NCBI RefSeq assembly: GCF_011397635.1
Contig: NC_064753.1
Span: 41,412,322-41,476,321 of the forward strand
DNA length: 64,000 nucleotides
Direction of reading: 5' to 3'
Origin: Epinephelus fuscoguttatus
Taxonomy: Eukaryota > Chordata > Actinopteri > Perciformes > Serranidae
Position 1 is the stretch's first letter. Every line of letters begins with the position of its first letter. Below are positions 49,119-61,375 of the stretch, in pieces. The translations under genes and the position numbers were made by a program. A model generated the notes under the pieces. That model was not told the origin of the DNA. It ran no database searches and saw only the letters and a program-made list of their open reading frames with translations.

Positions 49119-49489
49119 AATGGAAAACATGCATATGATATGCTTAATAATGATTATGCAGGGCTTTATGTGTTGTATTACACTGTGCATGTGTTCATGT
49201 ATTGACCCCTTGCTAAGTCCCGCCCCCAAACGCAGACTAGCCAATCATCACGTAGCATCAGGCCACCTCAAACCAGGGTCCGACAGCAACCCAGCTGTGC
49301 TCTATTAACTCTAATGCAGTTGTTTCAGATTTCCTTCATTTTCAGGCTGGTTTTGTGGATTTGGAGCTAAATGTTGTGCCTGGGGCATGTCGTGTATTAA
49401 AGTTAAGGCAGCAGAAGTACAAGTAGGTTTGCAGGAGTGGTGGTGGATGGGTCAAACAGCCACCAACTTTCACCTGGAGACCAGTGTTC

Positions 49490-49830
49490 ACTTCCCCTAA
49501 GATTGTAGAACCAAACCCTGTTCTTTTTCCTAAACCCCACTACCTGTGTGTTGGCAAAAAGAATGCGCATTTGTAACTGAAGGAAAATAAAATATGAATT
49601 TGCGTTATTGTACCAACGTAGTGCATTTATTTTGAATATTTTTTCCTGTACAACTGAAGTATATTTTGAAAAAAGACAAGACATGTAACAGACAGAAGTT
49701 GACATGCTGTCACAGAACGTCAACAACCAACGCACCCAGGGTACCTTTTACGTCATATCTCGACTTTGAAAGTCCATGACCAATTGTCGATATGTGACGA
49801 GGTCGGAGTGAGAATGTGTTGAAATGCAGA
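49490..49830. repeat. Dispersed repeat copy
   Basis: Related to 1-130 and 765-850 in its left part, and to the reverse of 37564-37590 at its right end (perfect 27-bp match). Confidence 0.65.
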
Positions 49831-49834
49831 CTCT

Positions 49835-50625
49835 GCCTTCTTGTGTAATGCACTTTTCGGGAGTATCACACATGACTTTTGTTTTTCCTATGGGGGAGAG
49901 CAATGTTCTAGTCCTTTGTCATTTTGTGCTTGAGATTTTGGTCTGAATTTGATAAATCTTAGTCACATTGTGCATTTTGGTTTAAAGTGTCTGTTAGGTA
50001 ACTGGAGTTTTCTCTCATTAGGTTTGGTAACAATCTCTTAGCAGTGAGGTTGTTGCAGCTCGATCTCTTAAAGTGGCAGTGACTTTGGCAGTGGCTTTAT
50101 AGGAGTAACTGTATAGCAGGGACTTTCTGGATCCACTGGTGTCCAGTAAATATGTACCAGTATCATTAGCTGCCTGAAGACTAGGGATGAGCTCATATAG
50201 TTAGCTGTAGGCTTTGTCAGTTGGCTTAGCTTGGGAGACTCCCGATTGTTTATGTGGACTACCTTTTGGTTTTGTTAATGCAATTGGGATTCAGCTTTTT
50301 AGATTTATGCATAGTATCAGGCTTGTTTAATGTCAAAGGTCAGTGTTTTTTTGGCCCTTTCAGCACCACAAGCAGAGCGCCATTTAGTTCCATTATAGTC
50401 GAGAGAAGACATCTCTAGAGTTGATATCTCCAACTCAGCATCTCACACCAAAACAATTTAGATTGATAAACAGGTACAGTAACATGTATTTTTGATTTTT
50501 AGGTGAACTGTCCCTTTAATTTTCTGCACGCTGACAAAAGAGAAAACAGGTTTATCAAAGTGTGAGAGCTCTGCAGGGCAACACAAGGCGTCAAGCCAGC
50601 AGAGAAAAACAGAAAGAAACCCATT
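49835..50625. other. Gene-free stretch
   Basis: No exon. The phrase aggtgaactgtccctttaat at 50501-50520 looks like the right end of a TTAA-type element whose left end I could not locate. Confidence 0.35.
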
Positions 50626-50628
50626 TTG

Positions 50629-50630
<2 letters not shown>

Positions 50631-50681
<51 letters not shown>
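50631..50681. repeat. (GT)n microsatellite
   Basis: About 25 GT units. Confidence 0.96.
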
Positions 50682-51072
50682 TGTTTGGCATGCAATAGTA
50701 CAGCTGATTAGATGTGGGAGCAGAGAACAGAGGGCAGAATGAATCCTCCGAAGAAATCTTGATTCATTTAGTTCACATCTAATCTCGTCTTCATCATCCT
50801 GCCTGAAATCCTTCTGCATCATTACAACATGGAGACCTGGGTTTCTCCTGTCCTGCATTTCTCCTTTTATCACTTGAAGACACAGACATGGATTTCTTTC
50901 AAACTGCACAGTGAAACCATTGATGTTACTTTAACCCAGTGGATGCAACCTCCCAGTGCAAATATAAGTAAAAATGAGAGCTTATAAAAACACTAATAAA
51001 CTAAATAGTAAAAAGTAAAACACTAAACAATTTCGCCTCCATATTTTCCACAGTCAAGCTTTTATGAATTCA

Positions 51073-51400
51073 TTATGTGCAGTTATTGCTTTTCAATGTC
51101 CTTATCCCTGATTGAAATGTCCTGTATCTCCTGCCCGAGGGCAGCAGTTCAAACAGGTGGTGTCCTGGGTACAATGGGTCCTTCAGAATGTTCTGGGCCT
51201 TTTTGGAGGCAGCGGGAACTGCACGGCTCTTCCATAGAGGGAGAGGACAGCTGATAATTTTCTGGAGCGCTTCTCTGTCTGCTACTGTGCAGCTGGCATA
51301 CCACACACATATACGTCAGCACACTCTCTGTGGAGCAGTGATAGAAGGACACAAGCAGTTTCGGGGTGAGCTGGCTCTTACTGAGAAGTCTCAAGAATAT
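51073..51400 (-). mobile_element. LINE reverse-transcriptase C-terminal remnant, frameshifted
   Basis: One minus-strand frame gives WYASCTVADREALQKII and then RKAQ-like KKAQNILKDPLYPGHHLFEL plus LLPSGRRYRTFQSG, the familiar end of a fish non-LTR retrotransposon polyprotein. The upstream part (LTPKLLVSFYHCSTESVLTY) lies in another frame, so at least one frameshift separates them. The clade is uncertain (Rex1- or Tx1-like). Confidence 0.7.
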
Positions 51401-51409
51401 TTTTTATGA

Positions 51410-52550
51410 AAAAACAAACAAAGAACTGGATACTGATTGCATTAATGTTAATGTACATTCTTGTCTGGATTCAATAAAAATATTTAAAAAGAATATTTTT
51501 TACATTTTAATTTGCTGTCGGCAAGCTCATAAAAGCTATGGCTTTATTGTGACAGATTCTGGAAAGCAAGGAAAGAATGAAGATGCAACTGATGCCCAAA
51601 ACACACATTTCAGTCTAACTGAGAAACAGCTATAACTGTCAACATTTATCATGTGCAGCATGTACAGCAGCTCTGTGTCCTCTAGGGGGCAGCAACTGTT
51701 CAGTAGAGAGAGTTGTGAAACAGAATAGAAGAAGGCAGCTTTAAAAGATAAGAAGTACACCTCCTCTGTTCTGTTATAAACATTTTGATCCATCATGCTG
51801 TTTTATAATGTGCAGGTGGGACCTCTCATTTCCTGAGCAGAGGTCTGGTGATATGGCATCTGAAATCAAAGAGGAGGCATGTTTTCAATCAGCAGGGTGA
51901 TCAGACGGATCATCAGACCCCTGTCTCCAGCTCACTTCTCACTTCTACCAGGCCCATGCATTAGTGGGAACTCTCCATTTACCAGAAACCCTCTGACTCC
52001 TCCACCTGTCCCTCTCTCATCCACATCCTCTCATGTTGTAACTCATTTTCATATTTGTTTTACAGTTCGGACTGCCGTCCGGATGATGATAATGCCAGAA
52101 TGTTAGCCTGTTCCTGACCATTGCCTCAGTAAATTTCAGTTCATCCTACCTGCTTGCCTGCTGTGTATTTGTCTGTGTTTGAGTCCCCCCTCTGTTTTTC
52201 TCCAGAGAGACAAGGATGGTGCAACTATTTAACTTTAATGTGAAAATGAATATAATTACAGGTGTTATGCACACACTTATTTAATTAGAATCTGTTTGCA
52301 CTTGGCTGCACTTTGAGCGTTTGATTTCATAAAAGCTTTACCACATAATACGGTGAGAAAGCAAGATTAAGATTTTTTGGACACAGTCAGTCTCCAGTTG
52401 GCAGAAATCCCGAAAAAAAAAAGGATAAATGCATCAATAAAAGGTATGATCTTTAAGTTTTTTGCAACAGTGCCACAACTTTATCGTCTGCATAACCCAC
52501 ATGCATTTCCTTTTCATTTCTGATATGATGCCTTAAACTGACGTCTGAGG
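51410..52550. other. Gene-free stretch
   Basis: No recognised exon or bounded element before the TTAA transposon at 52556. Confidence 0.35.
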
Positions 52551-52555
52551 TTTAA

Positions 52556-53541
52556 AGGGAAATTTCGGTTTATTTCAAGCTGTCAGACCTGTTAAAACGT
52601 AAGTAAACGGGCAACCTTCAAGTGCAAAGTTAGTCCACTAAACAAGCTTTTTTCCACAAAGACCGCCTCATATCGTTAGGATAAATGTCAGAGAACATAT
52701 AGAAAATGACATGTAAACGTGTCAACTACTCCAGGTGGAGGTGTCTCGTCCTCGGTCACATCCAGACCTTGAAAATAAGGCTGCAACGGGTGCCATTCCT
52801 TGCAACAGAGGCATTCCTCTTCTGTGGGCACTGGGGCACAGCATTCACAGGTACACCACCAATCTCCAGAGCTACGCAGCCTTGCAACAGCCATTCCTCC
52901 TCTCTCGTCCTCTACCTGTTGTATCTCTCTCTCTCTCTCCTCCTCCGTTCTTCAATTTCACGAAGCTCTTCATCAGTGTATTCTGGCTCAAATAAATAAG
53001 GGCGGCCATCAGACTCTGCAAAATCAAATTCCTCCTCCACAAAGTCGAAGTCTGGCAAAAAGTCAGCCATTATTCTATAAATCTTTCATAAAATAAATGA
53101 ATGAACTTTTCAGGCTACTGTCTGATTCTGCCTTCCAGCTGATGCTGCTTGTTCTCACGTGATTTCAGGCACAGTATGAGATCGCTGCTTGTTCTTGCGA
53201 TATTTCGACCGCGCTTTGGAAAGCAGAGCTAGATGGTAAACAAACATGGCAGCACACCGGTAAGGTAAGACAACACATTTACATGTCGTTTTCTATATGT
53301 TCTCTGACATTTATCCAAACGATATGAGGCGGTCTTTGTGGAAAAAAAAGCTTGTTTAGTGGACTAACTTTGCACTTGAAGGTTGCCCGTTCACTTATGT
53401 TTTAACAGGTCTGACGCTACTATGCGCCCTGGCTGTATCTAGGCTAACGGCTAACATGCTAACTATTATTTTTATGTCACTAGTCACTTGAAACAAATTT
53501 AGGACGATAGGAGACAGGTTGAAATAAACCAAAATTTCCCT
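52556..53541 (-). mobile_element. TTAA transposon with long inverted arms and a P2X7-like cysteine domain
   Basis: TTAA flanks both sides (52552-52555, 53542-53545). The ends begin AGGGAAATTTCGGTTTATTT and are inverted with one mismatch over 23 bp. A second arm of about 130 bp at about 52583-52715 pairs with about 53281-53415. The right side has an extra segment of about 100 bp between TIR and arm. On the minus strand, a frame from 53070 (MADFLPDFDFVEEEFDF) is interrupted in a GA-rich tract. A shifted frame then gives SGDWWCTCECCAPVPTEEEC and LCCKEWHP. The C-x-C-x2-C ... C-x2-C cysteine pattern recalls the P2X7 C-terminal ballast domain found in many fish genes. piggyBac or Kolobok are the TTAA candidates. 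Confidence 0.82.
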
Positions 53542-53549
53542 TTAAGTTC

Positions 53550-55640
53550 AGTAGGTCAATATTACTGAACTGCTCTCATGATTTTTTCATCATTCCTTGT
53601 TCATCTATTGTCATCAATCATTTTCAAATAAAACTTGTGCATGGCGTATTCAAAATTGACTTGAGTTTGAATCACACTTGCCCCAGGTACCAGAGAACCT
53701 TGTGTCAGCCAGACCACTTCTCCTCAAAGCTTCAACATGTTATAGAGCTGGGTATTGGTACTTGTTATCTTTAAGGTTTCAAATAAAATAACCCAGTACA
53801 GTAAAGTGCCAAGTAGTATTAAAATGTCTCCAGTCAAACAATATCTGCATTCAATCCTTTCTGCGCTGATGGTCTGATCCTGAACCGTCCTGACTCCCTG
53901 CAGGATCAGCAAACTTTCTGTTGCTGCCATCTCTGGAGCCACTCTCCTCCCAGATAAGAGTCAGTTCAACATCTGCATTGTTAGCATGAGCTGACACAGT
54001 AACAGCGGCTGGCATTCCACCCCAAGTCGTTAAACAGTCCCAACAAACGTACACTGATGCTGGATTGTGGCTATACTACACGCCACTCCACTTACATTAT
54101 GGGTAAAGAATGAAGTACTCTATTGTCGTAAGTATCATTTTAAGGGTAGTGGAACTGGTGTGGTGCTTTTTTAAATGATAGCCAGCCCTAGTTATCATGG
54201 CATGTTTAATAGATTCTATTTCCATGTCATGCCAAACATTTGACCCAAGGCACAAGGCACAGATATTTATCAAATACCAAAAGATATAACAATCATCTTC
54301 AAGTAACACGTGTACAAAATCAAATGAAAATGGTGATGCATATGCATGTAGATCTAAAAAGTCTGCACCTCACCACCACATAACAATAAAACACCTTTAA
54401 CAAAAATTAAAACTGACTGTAACTGAGATAACTATTAGGTTGTTGGACTGTGAGGCACCAGTCGTATTTATCACTGCTCTCAACCTGGAGTGTTGGCCAG
54501 AGCTCTACTCAAGGCCAAGATGAACTTTCTGCAATAATATCACAGGCATGGACTTCACACAGAAAATGAGAACCAGAGGCAGGACTGGAGTATGGTTCAA
54601 CATGCTTGTATTCAGGAGGTATGTAGGTGGGTGTGTGGTTTTCTGTCAGTAAACAATAACGAAAGCAACAAGAACAATACAAGTACAAGCATAAATCTAA
54701 ATTTGGACAATCGAATCAACCAAGTGAAATCAAACTGATTTAGTTGTTGTTTAGTTAAGTTGTATTGTGGTATATGTACTGTGGTATGTGTAGTATAGTG
54801 TGTGGATTGTGTCTTTTATTGTGCCTTCCATGTTTATAGTGTATTGTGGTTGTATGATGTTTTAAACTGTATATTTTTAATAACAGTTTAGGTCTACACG
54901 TAAAAGCCCAACTAGGGACAACACATCAGTCCCATACTCTGCATTGGAACTATGTGAAATTGATTAGTCCTTATCAAATGAAAAATAAAATCAAATACTA
55001 CTGTTCAATGTTATGTCGCATAGCCTATACAATTCATCATACAACAGTTCTCTCATTATCTAAACAGGAATATCCAGCCTAACATACACAGCAAATAGAA
55101 ACAGAAATATAACTTAACATATCCAGCATGAAACACACCTGGTAACTATAAATAAAAGCTCTTTGGCTGGCTCAGTATAAGGCAATGTGTATTCATAGCA
55201 CTAAGGTTACGTGGTTAACCACTATCATCAACTCTCTGTAATGGCATTTCACTGCCCATGGAAACCTAATTAACTTTTGCACACTGACTTTCAGTCTGGT
55301 GGATTATATAGTCTCAAGTCACTGACAGTTGGTCAATGGACTAGTATGAATGTAAATCAATGGCTGCCCCAAAGGATGGAAACAAACTGGCATGCTTTAG
55401 AGATGGCTTGCAGTGTAGCAAACAAGATTTAAGTGACATGAAATATCCCTGGCATGGTCCTTTAAACTTACGTCATCTGCAGCTTCTGTAGGGAACCCCA
55501 GTCTCCAGCAGATGGCGGTATACGCCAAAAAGAAATCTGACGAACGTTTCAGTTCAGAAGCACCACTGTTAAAGATCATCTGATCAATACAGTAAGTAAT
55601 ACAAGAGGGCCATTTAAAGGGACACTTTAACGTCACTATT
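53550..55640. other. Gene-free stretch
   Basis: No exon. ATTTAAAGGGACACTTTAAC at 55612-55631 resembles a TTAA-element terminus without a partner. Confidence 0.4.
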
Positions 55641-55669
55641 TAGAATATAAAAGAATTTTAACGAGGTGC

Positions 55670-55940
55670 TGATCACTGGCAGTGGACACTCTGGCTCCAG
55701 ATGCATTTCTTTTACTTTGATGACGTTTTGGACTTTGGGTCTTCTTCGAGATCAGCAAACACAGTGACACACAGGTACACTGATCTTTTATACAGGGCAC
55801 ACCTTTGTCACACAGCTGATGATGATCAGGTGATCATGCAACATCATTAGGTTGAGCAGGTCACAGTCACACACAGAGTCACACAGCTGACAGTGGTTAG
55901 ATAATCGTGCTACAGCGTTAGGTTGAGCAAAAAAACAATT
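55670..55940. repeat. Dispersed repeat with two internal tandem units
   Basis: ctttgatgacgttttggact followed by cttcttcgagatcagcaaac is a recurrent fish phrase. Two imperfect units start at cacacagctga (55815 and 55883) and each ends gttaggttgagca, with a spacing of about 68 bp. Confidence 0.5.
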
Positions 55941-56409
55941 TCGTGGCCCTAAACAAATCAAGACCTTTAAACCAAAATGTTGTCAGGAGCTACAGCAAAT
56001 CACATGTCATAAAACACATCCAACTTACCGCCTCTTGGAGGGAGGGTTACCTTCCCAATCCCAGTGTATCTTAAATAGAAAATAGGATGATTAAAGTCAA
56101 CAAAATGTGCTGCTACGGGATAAGGACGGCAGAGGAGATACCAATGCAACTTGGCTGGACAGCCACAAAAAAGGTTCACAGGCTGAGATCAATGCAAAAA
56201 ATGTCAATTTATTTAGGACATCCGTGCACAAAAAGAAGCATGCTCCAAGTGCAAAAAATAATAATAAAAACAGCAGCAAATGTTTCAGTCCTTAACTATC
56301 ATCGGCGCTACTGAGCACTGTATCACCTTTCTCGGTTGTCCATTATTCCAACGCACCCAAGATAAACTTTTTTATTACCCTAAGTAGACAAAGTTTCACA
56401 GCAGGCTTA

Positions 56410-56620
56410 AGTCACTGCCCAAGCACCGAATTTCGATGACTTCCGAGTGAGACCAGGTTGGTTTCTACAATCCACTTAGACTTAGAGAGACTTAGACTTA
56501 GACTTAGACTTGCTTTATTGTCATTCAACAGATACACCATCGGTGCACATATTAAACAAGATTTCGTTACTTTGGCTCATGAGTAGACGCATAGATTGTG
56601 TAACTTACAATAAAATAAAA
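56410..56620 (-). repeat. Repeat junction with (AGACTT)n and LINE-like 3' end
   Basis: cactgcccaagcaccgaatt matches 38055 and 63045. Next to it lies an (AGACTT)n run at about 56476-56511. Then gctttattgtcattcaacag and caagatttcgttactttggc read, on the minus strand, as a typical LINE 3' end (tgacaataaagc). Confidence 0.55.
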
Positions 56621-56649
56621 TATAAAACACTGGTATGACTTAAAAAAAG

Positions 56650-57775
56650 TTAAAATTTAACTTTAACATTGCTAACAATAACCTTTCAGTTTAGCACCTC
56701 TTCTTGGGAGTTGGGACTTTTGAATGCAGTTAGATGTTTCTGTAGCCAGCATCCGTGGTGGTAGGAACTGCAGCTTAAAGCACTTTGCGTTGACATCAGC
56801 TTGATGACAGTGGTGACCACATGGGATTAAAAGTTTAGGTGACCAAAAGCAGAATGAGAGGGATGACACCATTTCTTGTCGAATGTGGCATCATTCTGTT
56901 GTTGTAGCTCTTGTGTTGTGCATAGTGTATAGTTGTTGACAACAACCTCAGTGACCCACCAGGGGTCAGTCTCTGCAAGCTCATGTTGTGTCGACGAGCC
57001 TTGTTCCAGTCCACAGAATGTTATTTGTAAATCAAGAAAATCTCAAAGCTTCCTATAACAAATATGTCAGGGTCACCTTAAAAAGTTTAGATAATGAACA
57101 TGTTAGCAAACAGTTGCGTACCCTAACTTTCTCCACTGACGCCTGAGGAATACATCTGGCTCTTTAGCTGTTAATGCTCCACTATGTTCATCAGTTAGTA
57201 GCTAACTTTTTCTGCTGGGTAGTGCAACGAGATGTCTTTTCATGGTTTTTTATTTACTTCTAGGAGTAAATTATGTCCTCGATTGGGACAGTCTCTGCCT
57301 CCCTTAGCTGGCAGCCGTGCATTCATATATCCAGTCTGACACTCCGCACTAAAATGAGAGTAGAGTTGTTCGAACAAATGGAGCATTCTATTTCCATTTG
57401 AATTAACAAATGGTTAAGTTAAAGTGCTCTGCTGCTCTGTCTCCTCAGATAGAGTGCCCAAAGTAAGAGTGTGGTGCTCTGAATGACTCAACGGTATATT
57501 CCAACAGCTCTAAGAATTTATGAACAGTTTGCTCTAGTGCTCAAAGTGACAATGAACGAACATACCCATAGTTTGAATGCTGTCATATATGTAATCACAG
57601 CATTTATAGCCGAGGTTAAACTGCCACACACTACAGACCTCTCTGTGACTACCTTAACATGAACATTGATATTCCACTGTTATTTCAAATCTGAAAATAT
57701 TCTGAACTTAATACAGGTCATGTAAACAGCATATTCCATATTAGGCCTTTTTTCAAAAAATGTGGCATCTTCAAA
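56650..57775. other. Gene-free stretch
   Basis: No recognised exon or bounded TE. Confidence 0.35.
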
Positions 57776-57779
57776 TTAA

Positions 57780-58497
57780 GGGTGCTTTCACACCTGCCCT
57801 GTTTGGTTCAGTTTAATTGAACTCAAGTTCGTTTGCCCCCTCAGTGCGGTTCATTTGGGCAGGTGTGAACACAGCAATCACACTCAGGTGCGCACCAAAA
57901 CAACCAGCCCGAGACTCACTTGAAGAGGTGGTCTCAGTCCGGTTACAAATGAACTCTAGTGCGGTTCGTTTGTAGTGAGAACGTGTTCCGACCTGGATCT
58001 GAACCAACTGCAGTCACATGACACATTGTTTGGGTTAAACATGAGCATGTTAAGGATTATTAATGTGCACCTCCTCCTGTACTGCCTTAAAATGCACATT
58101 CAGCACATCCAATGCATCAAAACATTGTTTTCTAGTTGGAGCCGCGCCTCCTTTTCAAACTGTATGGTTTGACTAAAATGAACAATGACAGCAATATAGT
58201 CCACGATGAGCAGCGCTAAAATCAACCTGCGTAGTTGTCCCTCCATTGTGACATTAGGAAGTGTCACATTTATCTTACAGGTGTACTCTTCTTCAACGTT
58301 TTGTTTACTTCCGGGATTTTTCCTGCATGGAAATTCTGACCAATCAAGAGCAGCTTTCTCACACAAGGCATTTGATCTGGTCCACGTGTAATTGCTGCCG
58401 TGAGAACACGAACCAACTCTAGGCAATAATACAACTTATAATGAAATTAGTCCCTGATTCGGAACAAAGCAAGACAACTCTAGGTCTGAAAGCACCC
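57780..58497 (-). mobile_element. PIF/Harbinger-type element, 718 bp, TAA duplication
   Basis: The ends GGGTGCTTTCACACCT and AGGTCTGAAAGCACCC are inverted with one mismatch. TAA flanks both sides (57777-57779 and 58498-58500), as in PIF/Harbinger insertions. The minus strand carries an open frame of 108 codons (58426-58100) containing MEGQLRRLILALLIVDYIAV and QLENNVLMHWMC, probably a leftover of the parental element's first gene. No nuclease domain is present. Confidence 0.88.
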
Positions 58498-58504
58498 TAA
58501 AACA

Positions 58505-60040
58505 TGCAGGATATGCCCGTATTATTTGGGTTTTAGGAGCATTCTTTGGACATACAGCACATTCAGAAACAGAATCTCATTTGGGGTATTTGCGAAGTTT
58601 GCGACAAATAGTCTCTTGCCTGTTGACCGTCAGCGATGCATGCTGTCATGGATGCATTGAACACAAACCAACTGTATGCAAAGCTGGGGCAGAGATGCTT
58701 GCCCATAAGAAAAGCCCACATTTCTGGTCAGAAGGAGCAACACACCTACTTTTAAACATTATAAAAGATTGTATATGAACAGTTTTTTAGATACGTACAA
58801 TTTTTTCAACATTGACCTTTTCAAGAAGGTGGTTGAAGGAATAAAAGTCCAACAAGTCTGCCATCAATGGAAAACTTTAAAAATCCTTTTTTGACACAAA
58901 GATGCAAAATGGCTCGAGCAGCTTCAGCCGTTCCACTTTTGATGTGATAAACGACATGTTAGTGCATGTTAATCAAAGTATGCGCAGCTGCATGTAAACA
59001 GGAATGTTAGTGTAATATTCATGTTCATTAGCCATGTAAACAACTTCGTAGGAATATTCTTTTTCGGAATAAGAGCAAAAACTGGAATATGTTGTGCATG
59101 TAAACGAAGTGTGCATTTCAATGTAAATACAAAGGTTCTTATTAAACTCCACAGGGTCGGTGTATCAATGAACACTAATAGTTGGGATCTGTATCTGGTT
59201 TATTGTCTGGTTTAGTGAGCACGGTTTCTATCGTTATCATGTGATATTCTATCAGTTATTGGGCACATTAGTCAGGATATGAAAATGCACCTGCTGATAT
59301 CCTGATTATTAATTTTTGTATAAACCAAGTCTCTCTTTTACCTCCCTCTTACATTTCCTTTAGATTTATTTAAGCGAGCCCCCACCCTGTAAGTTCAAAC
59401 TGTGCCTATATGCATGTCTTCCTTTAACACACTTGAACTGACGAATGCATCAGACGTGGGTTCACAGCCACTCAGTGTGCTCTGCTTTGCATCAGAATCC
59501 AGCCGAGGCAGAATTTAATCAAGTCATCTTCCATATTTCACACAGCCAGAAAATTAAAAAGAGATCACATGTGTCAAAGCAAATTGTAGAGAGACTGAGC
59601 CTCACCTCCACCCCCCCCCACCCCCACCTCTCCCCCCTGTGTGCTCCATCCATTTCCCCGGTAACTTACACCCCTCAGTAGCAATGTGATTTCGACAGTA
59701 ATGTGTTTCTATTGCTCTTCCTGTGGTACCCTGCGGTATCGCTGCACCGCTGTACGGAGAGCTTGGAGGGCTTTGGAGAGCCTCATTTACCTCCATAATC
59801 TTTCACAGTCATTGACGTGCTAGTATGGTGTAATGCACTCATGCACACACAATAGAGAGACAGAATAAGTCTAAACACAAAAAAGAGTCCTTGTGTATGG
59901 CTGAGTTCAGGGAGAATTAACATAGTGAAGACGCTGCATTATGCAAATGTGTTATGGTTCCTCTCTGACAGCGCTGGTAAATTGGATGATGTTTTATGAT
60001 GATGTAAGAGTGAGTTAAGGCACGACGGATCGGTGCGTTT
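58505..60040. other. Gene-free, low-repeat stretch
   Basis: It looks more unique than its surroundings, especially 59450-60000. A minus-strand frame at 59602-59796 (EVNEALQSPPSSPYSG) is not supported by splice sites. This could be conserved non-coding DNA. Confidence 0.35.
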
Positions 60041-60045
60041 AATAC

Positions 60046-60170
60046 CTCTTTGATATGTGTCTTCCTCCTCGAGCAAGCCCCTCCTCAACTCGTCCGGCTC
60101 CAAGATGCCGAATTCGTCAGCTTGCCTTCGTGATGCTTCCCACAAGCTGTTATGATTCTTGGCGTTCAGG
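60046..60170 (-). CDS. Candidate internal coding exon of an unidentified gene
   Basis: On the minus strand an acceptor with a good pyrimidine tract (gtgactctctgag) opens a 125-nt exon. It closes at AAAGAG|GTATTA after 41 whole codons. The product is charged and protein-like: LNAKNHNSLWEASRRQADEF, then GILEPDELRRGLLEEEDTYQR. The frame is phase-consistent (one base carried in, one out) and unlike the repeats around it. I do not recognise the protein. It is on the islr2 strand and upstream of it; partner exons would lie to the right, possibly beyond the window. A chance frame remains possible. Confidence 0.35.
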
Positions 60171-60179
60171 CTCAGAGAG

Positions 60180-60720
60180 TCACAAAAGACAATAAAACAG
60201 TGTTGGATTAGTCTGCGGATGAACAGGGGACGAGGCCTACTGCAGGAGCTGAGAGTGTTAAACCTTACTAAGGGGATAAAAGGATTGGAAATGTGTTTTG
60301 GCTGCTGAGTGGCTCACCCGGCAGTCGTTTTATTTAGTTAAAAATAAAAAAGATGTGACTTTTTTTGGTGAGGTTTGCAGTCATGAGGAGAAGTGTGGAT
60401 AAAGGGATCATCAAGAAGGTCAGACGCTTGGAAATAAACAAGAATTAATCCTGTTACAGCGGCTAAGGTTGAGTGAAATAAGGGAGCCTGAGAATTGCGG
60501 TAATACACACACATACAGCAACACACACAGGACGGCGGCCTTGGCTTTGTTCTGAAGCTCTTAGCCGTTTGTCTAGTGTTACACAGGCTCCATTTACTCC
60601 TGATTGCCTGTGACTGGTGACCTCTGAACCCAATCCACACAGGTGCTGCAGGACGAACCATCAATACTGGCAGCAGGTTGTTTTTGCCTCTGGGCTGCTG
60701 GATAAATGATGCCCTTGGTG
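60180..60720. other. Gene-free stretch
   Basis: Unique-looking sequence between the candidate exon and the CA repeat; no further exon seen. Confidence 0.35.

Positions 60721-60790
<70 letters not shown>
60721..60790. repeat. (CA)n microsatellite
   Basis: About 34 CA units, the longest in the window together with 18429-18495. Confidence 0.97.
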
Positions 60791-60792
<2 letters not shown>

Positions 60793-60794
60793 GA

Positions 60795-61375
60795 GGAACA
60801 CAATCACACACACTCCTACAAAGACAAAAAGACTATCCTGTACCAGTGGTGGTGCATGTTTTAGTGAATTTACAGCAAATCAGATTTTAATGACTACACA
60901 ACTATAGATGTGGCAAATCACGCTGTTGTTTAAGAAATCTGGATCTATTTTAATTTCAGGCATCATTTACATGTGGTATAAAAATGTCTTAGTAGCTACA
61001 GAATTCATTGCAGTGAACATGAAGTCTGACTTTATTTGTTTTTGTTGTCAGTGTTACACTTTTGTTACAAGGTAGTGTTGCTGTCAAGACCACTTGAATC
61101 CAGATGAAGTCATGACCAAGACCTAGACAAGATCAAGGCTTTGAGGGTTTGAGACTGAGTCAAGACCAGACAAGGACGAGTCCCGCACTGCAGGACCCAC
61201 CTACGATAAAATGTGCAACATGCAAATCATACAATCTGAAAAATCCACATTCCCATTAAAACATTAACAGAAAATAGAAGAAAAAGCGTCTTTATTCATC
61301 TCATTTATTGCCATACACATGTGCGTGTGTACAAGAATACCATGAAAAATGTGACTGCCAACAAAATTTTCATAT
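60795..61375. other. Gene-free stretch
   Basis: A/T-rich sequence; gtcaagaccacttgaatcca and gaccaagacctagacaagat at 61085-61135 have the look of an old repeat. Confidence 0.35.

Noticed and set aside
59602..59796. Minus-strand frame EVNEALQSPPSSPYSG as an exon
   Set aside because: Protein-like at first, but the rest is glycine-rich low complexity and no convincing acceptor or donor bounds it.
60338..60811. Frames of alternating Cys/Val or His/Thr at CA/GT repeats (also near 1450, 50640 and 18430)
   Set aside because: They are translations of dinucleotide microsatellites, not proteins.
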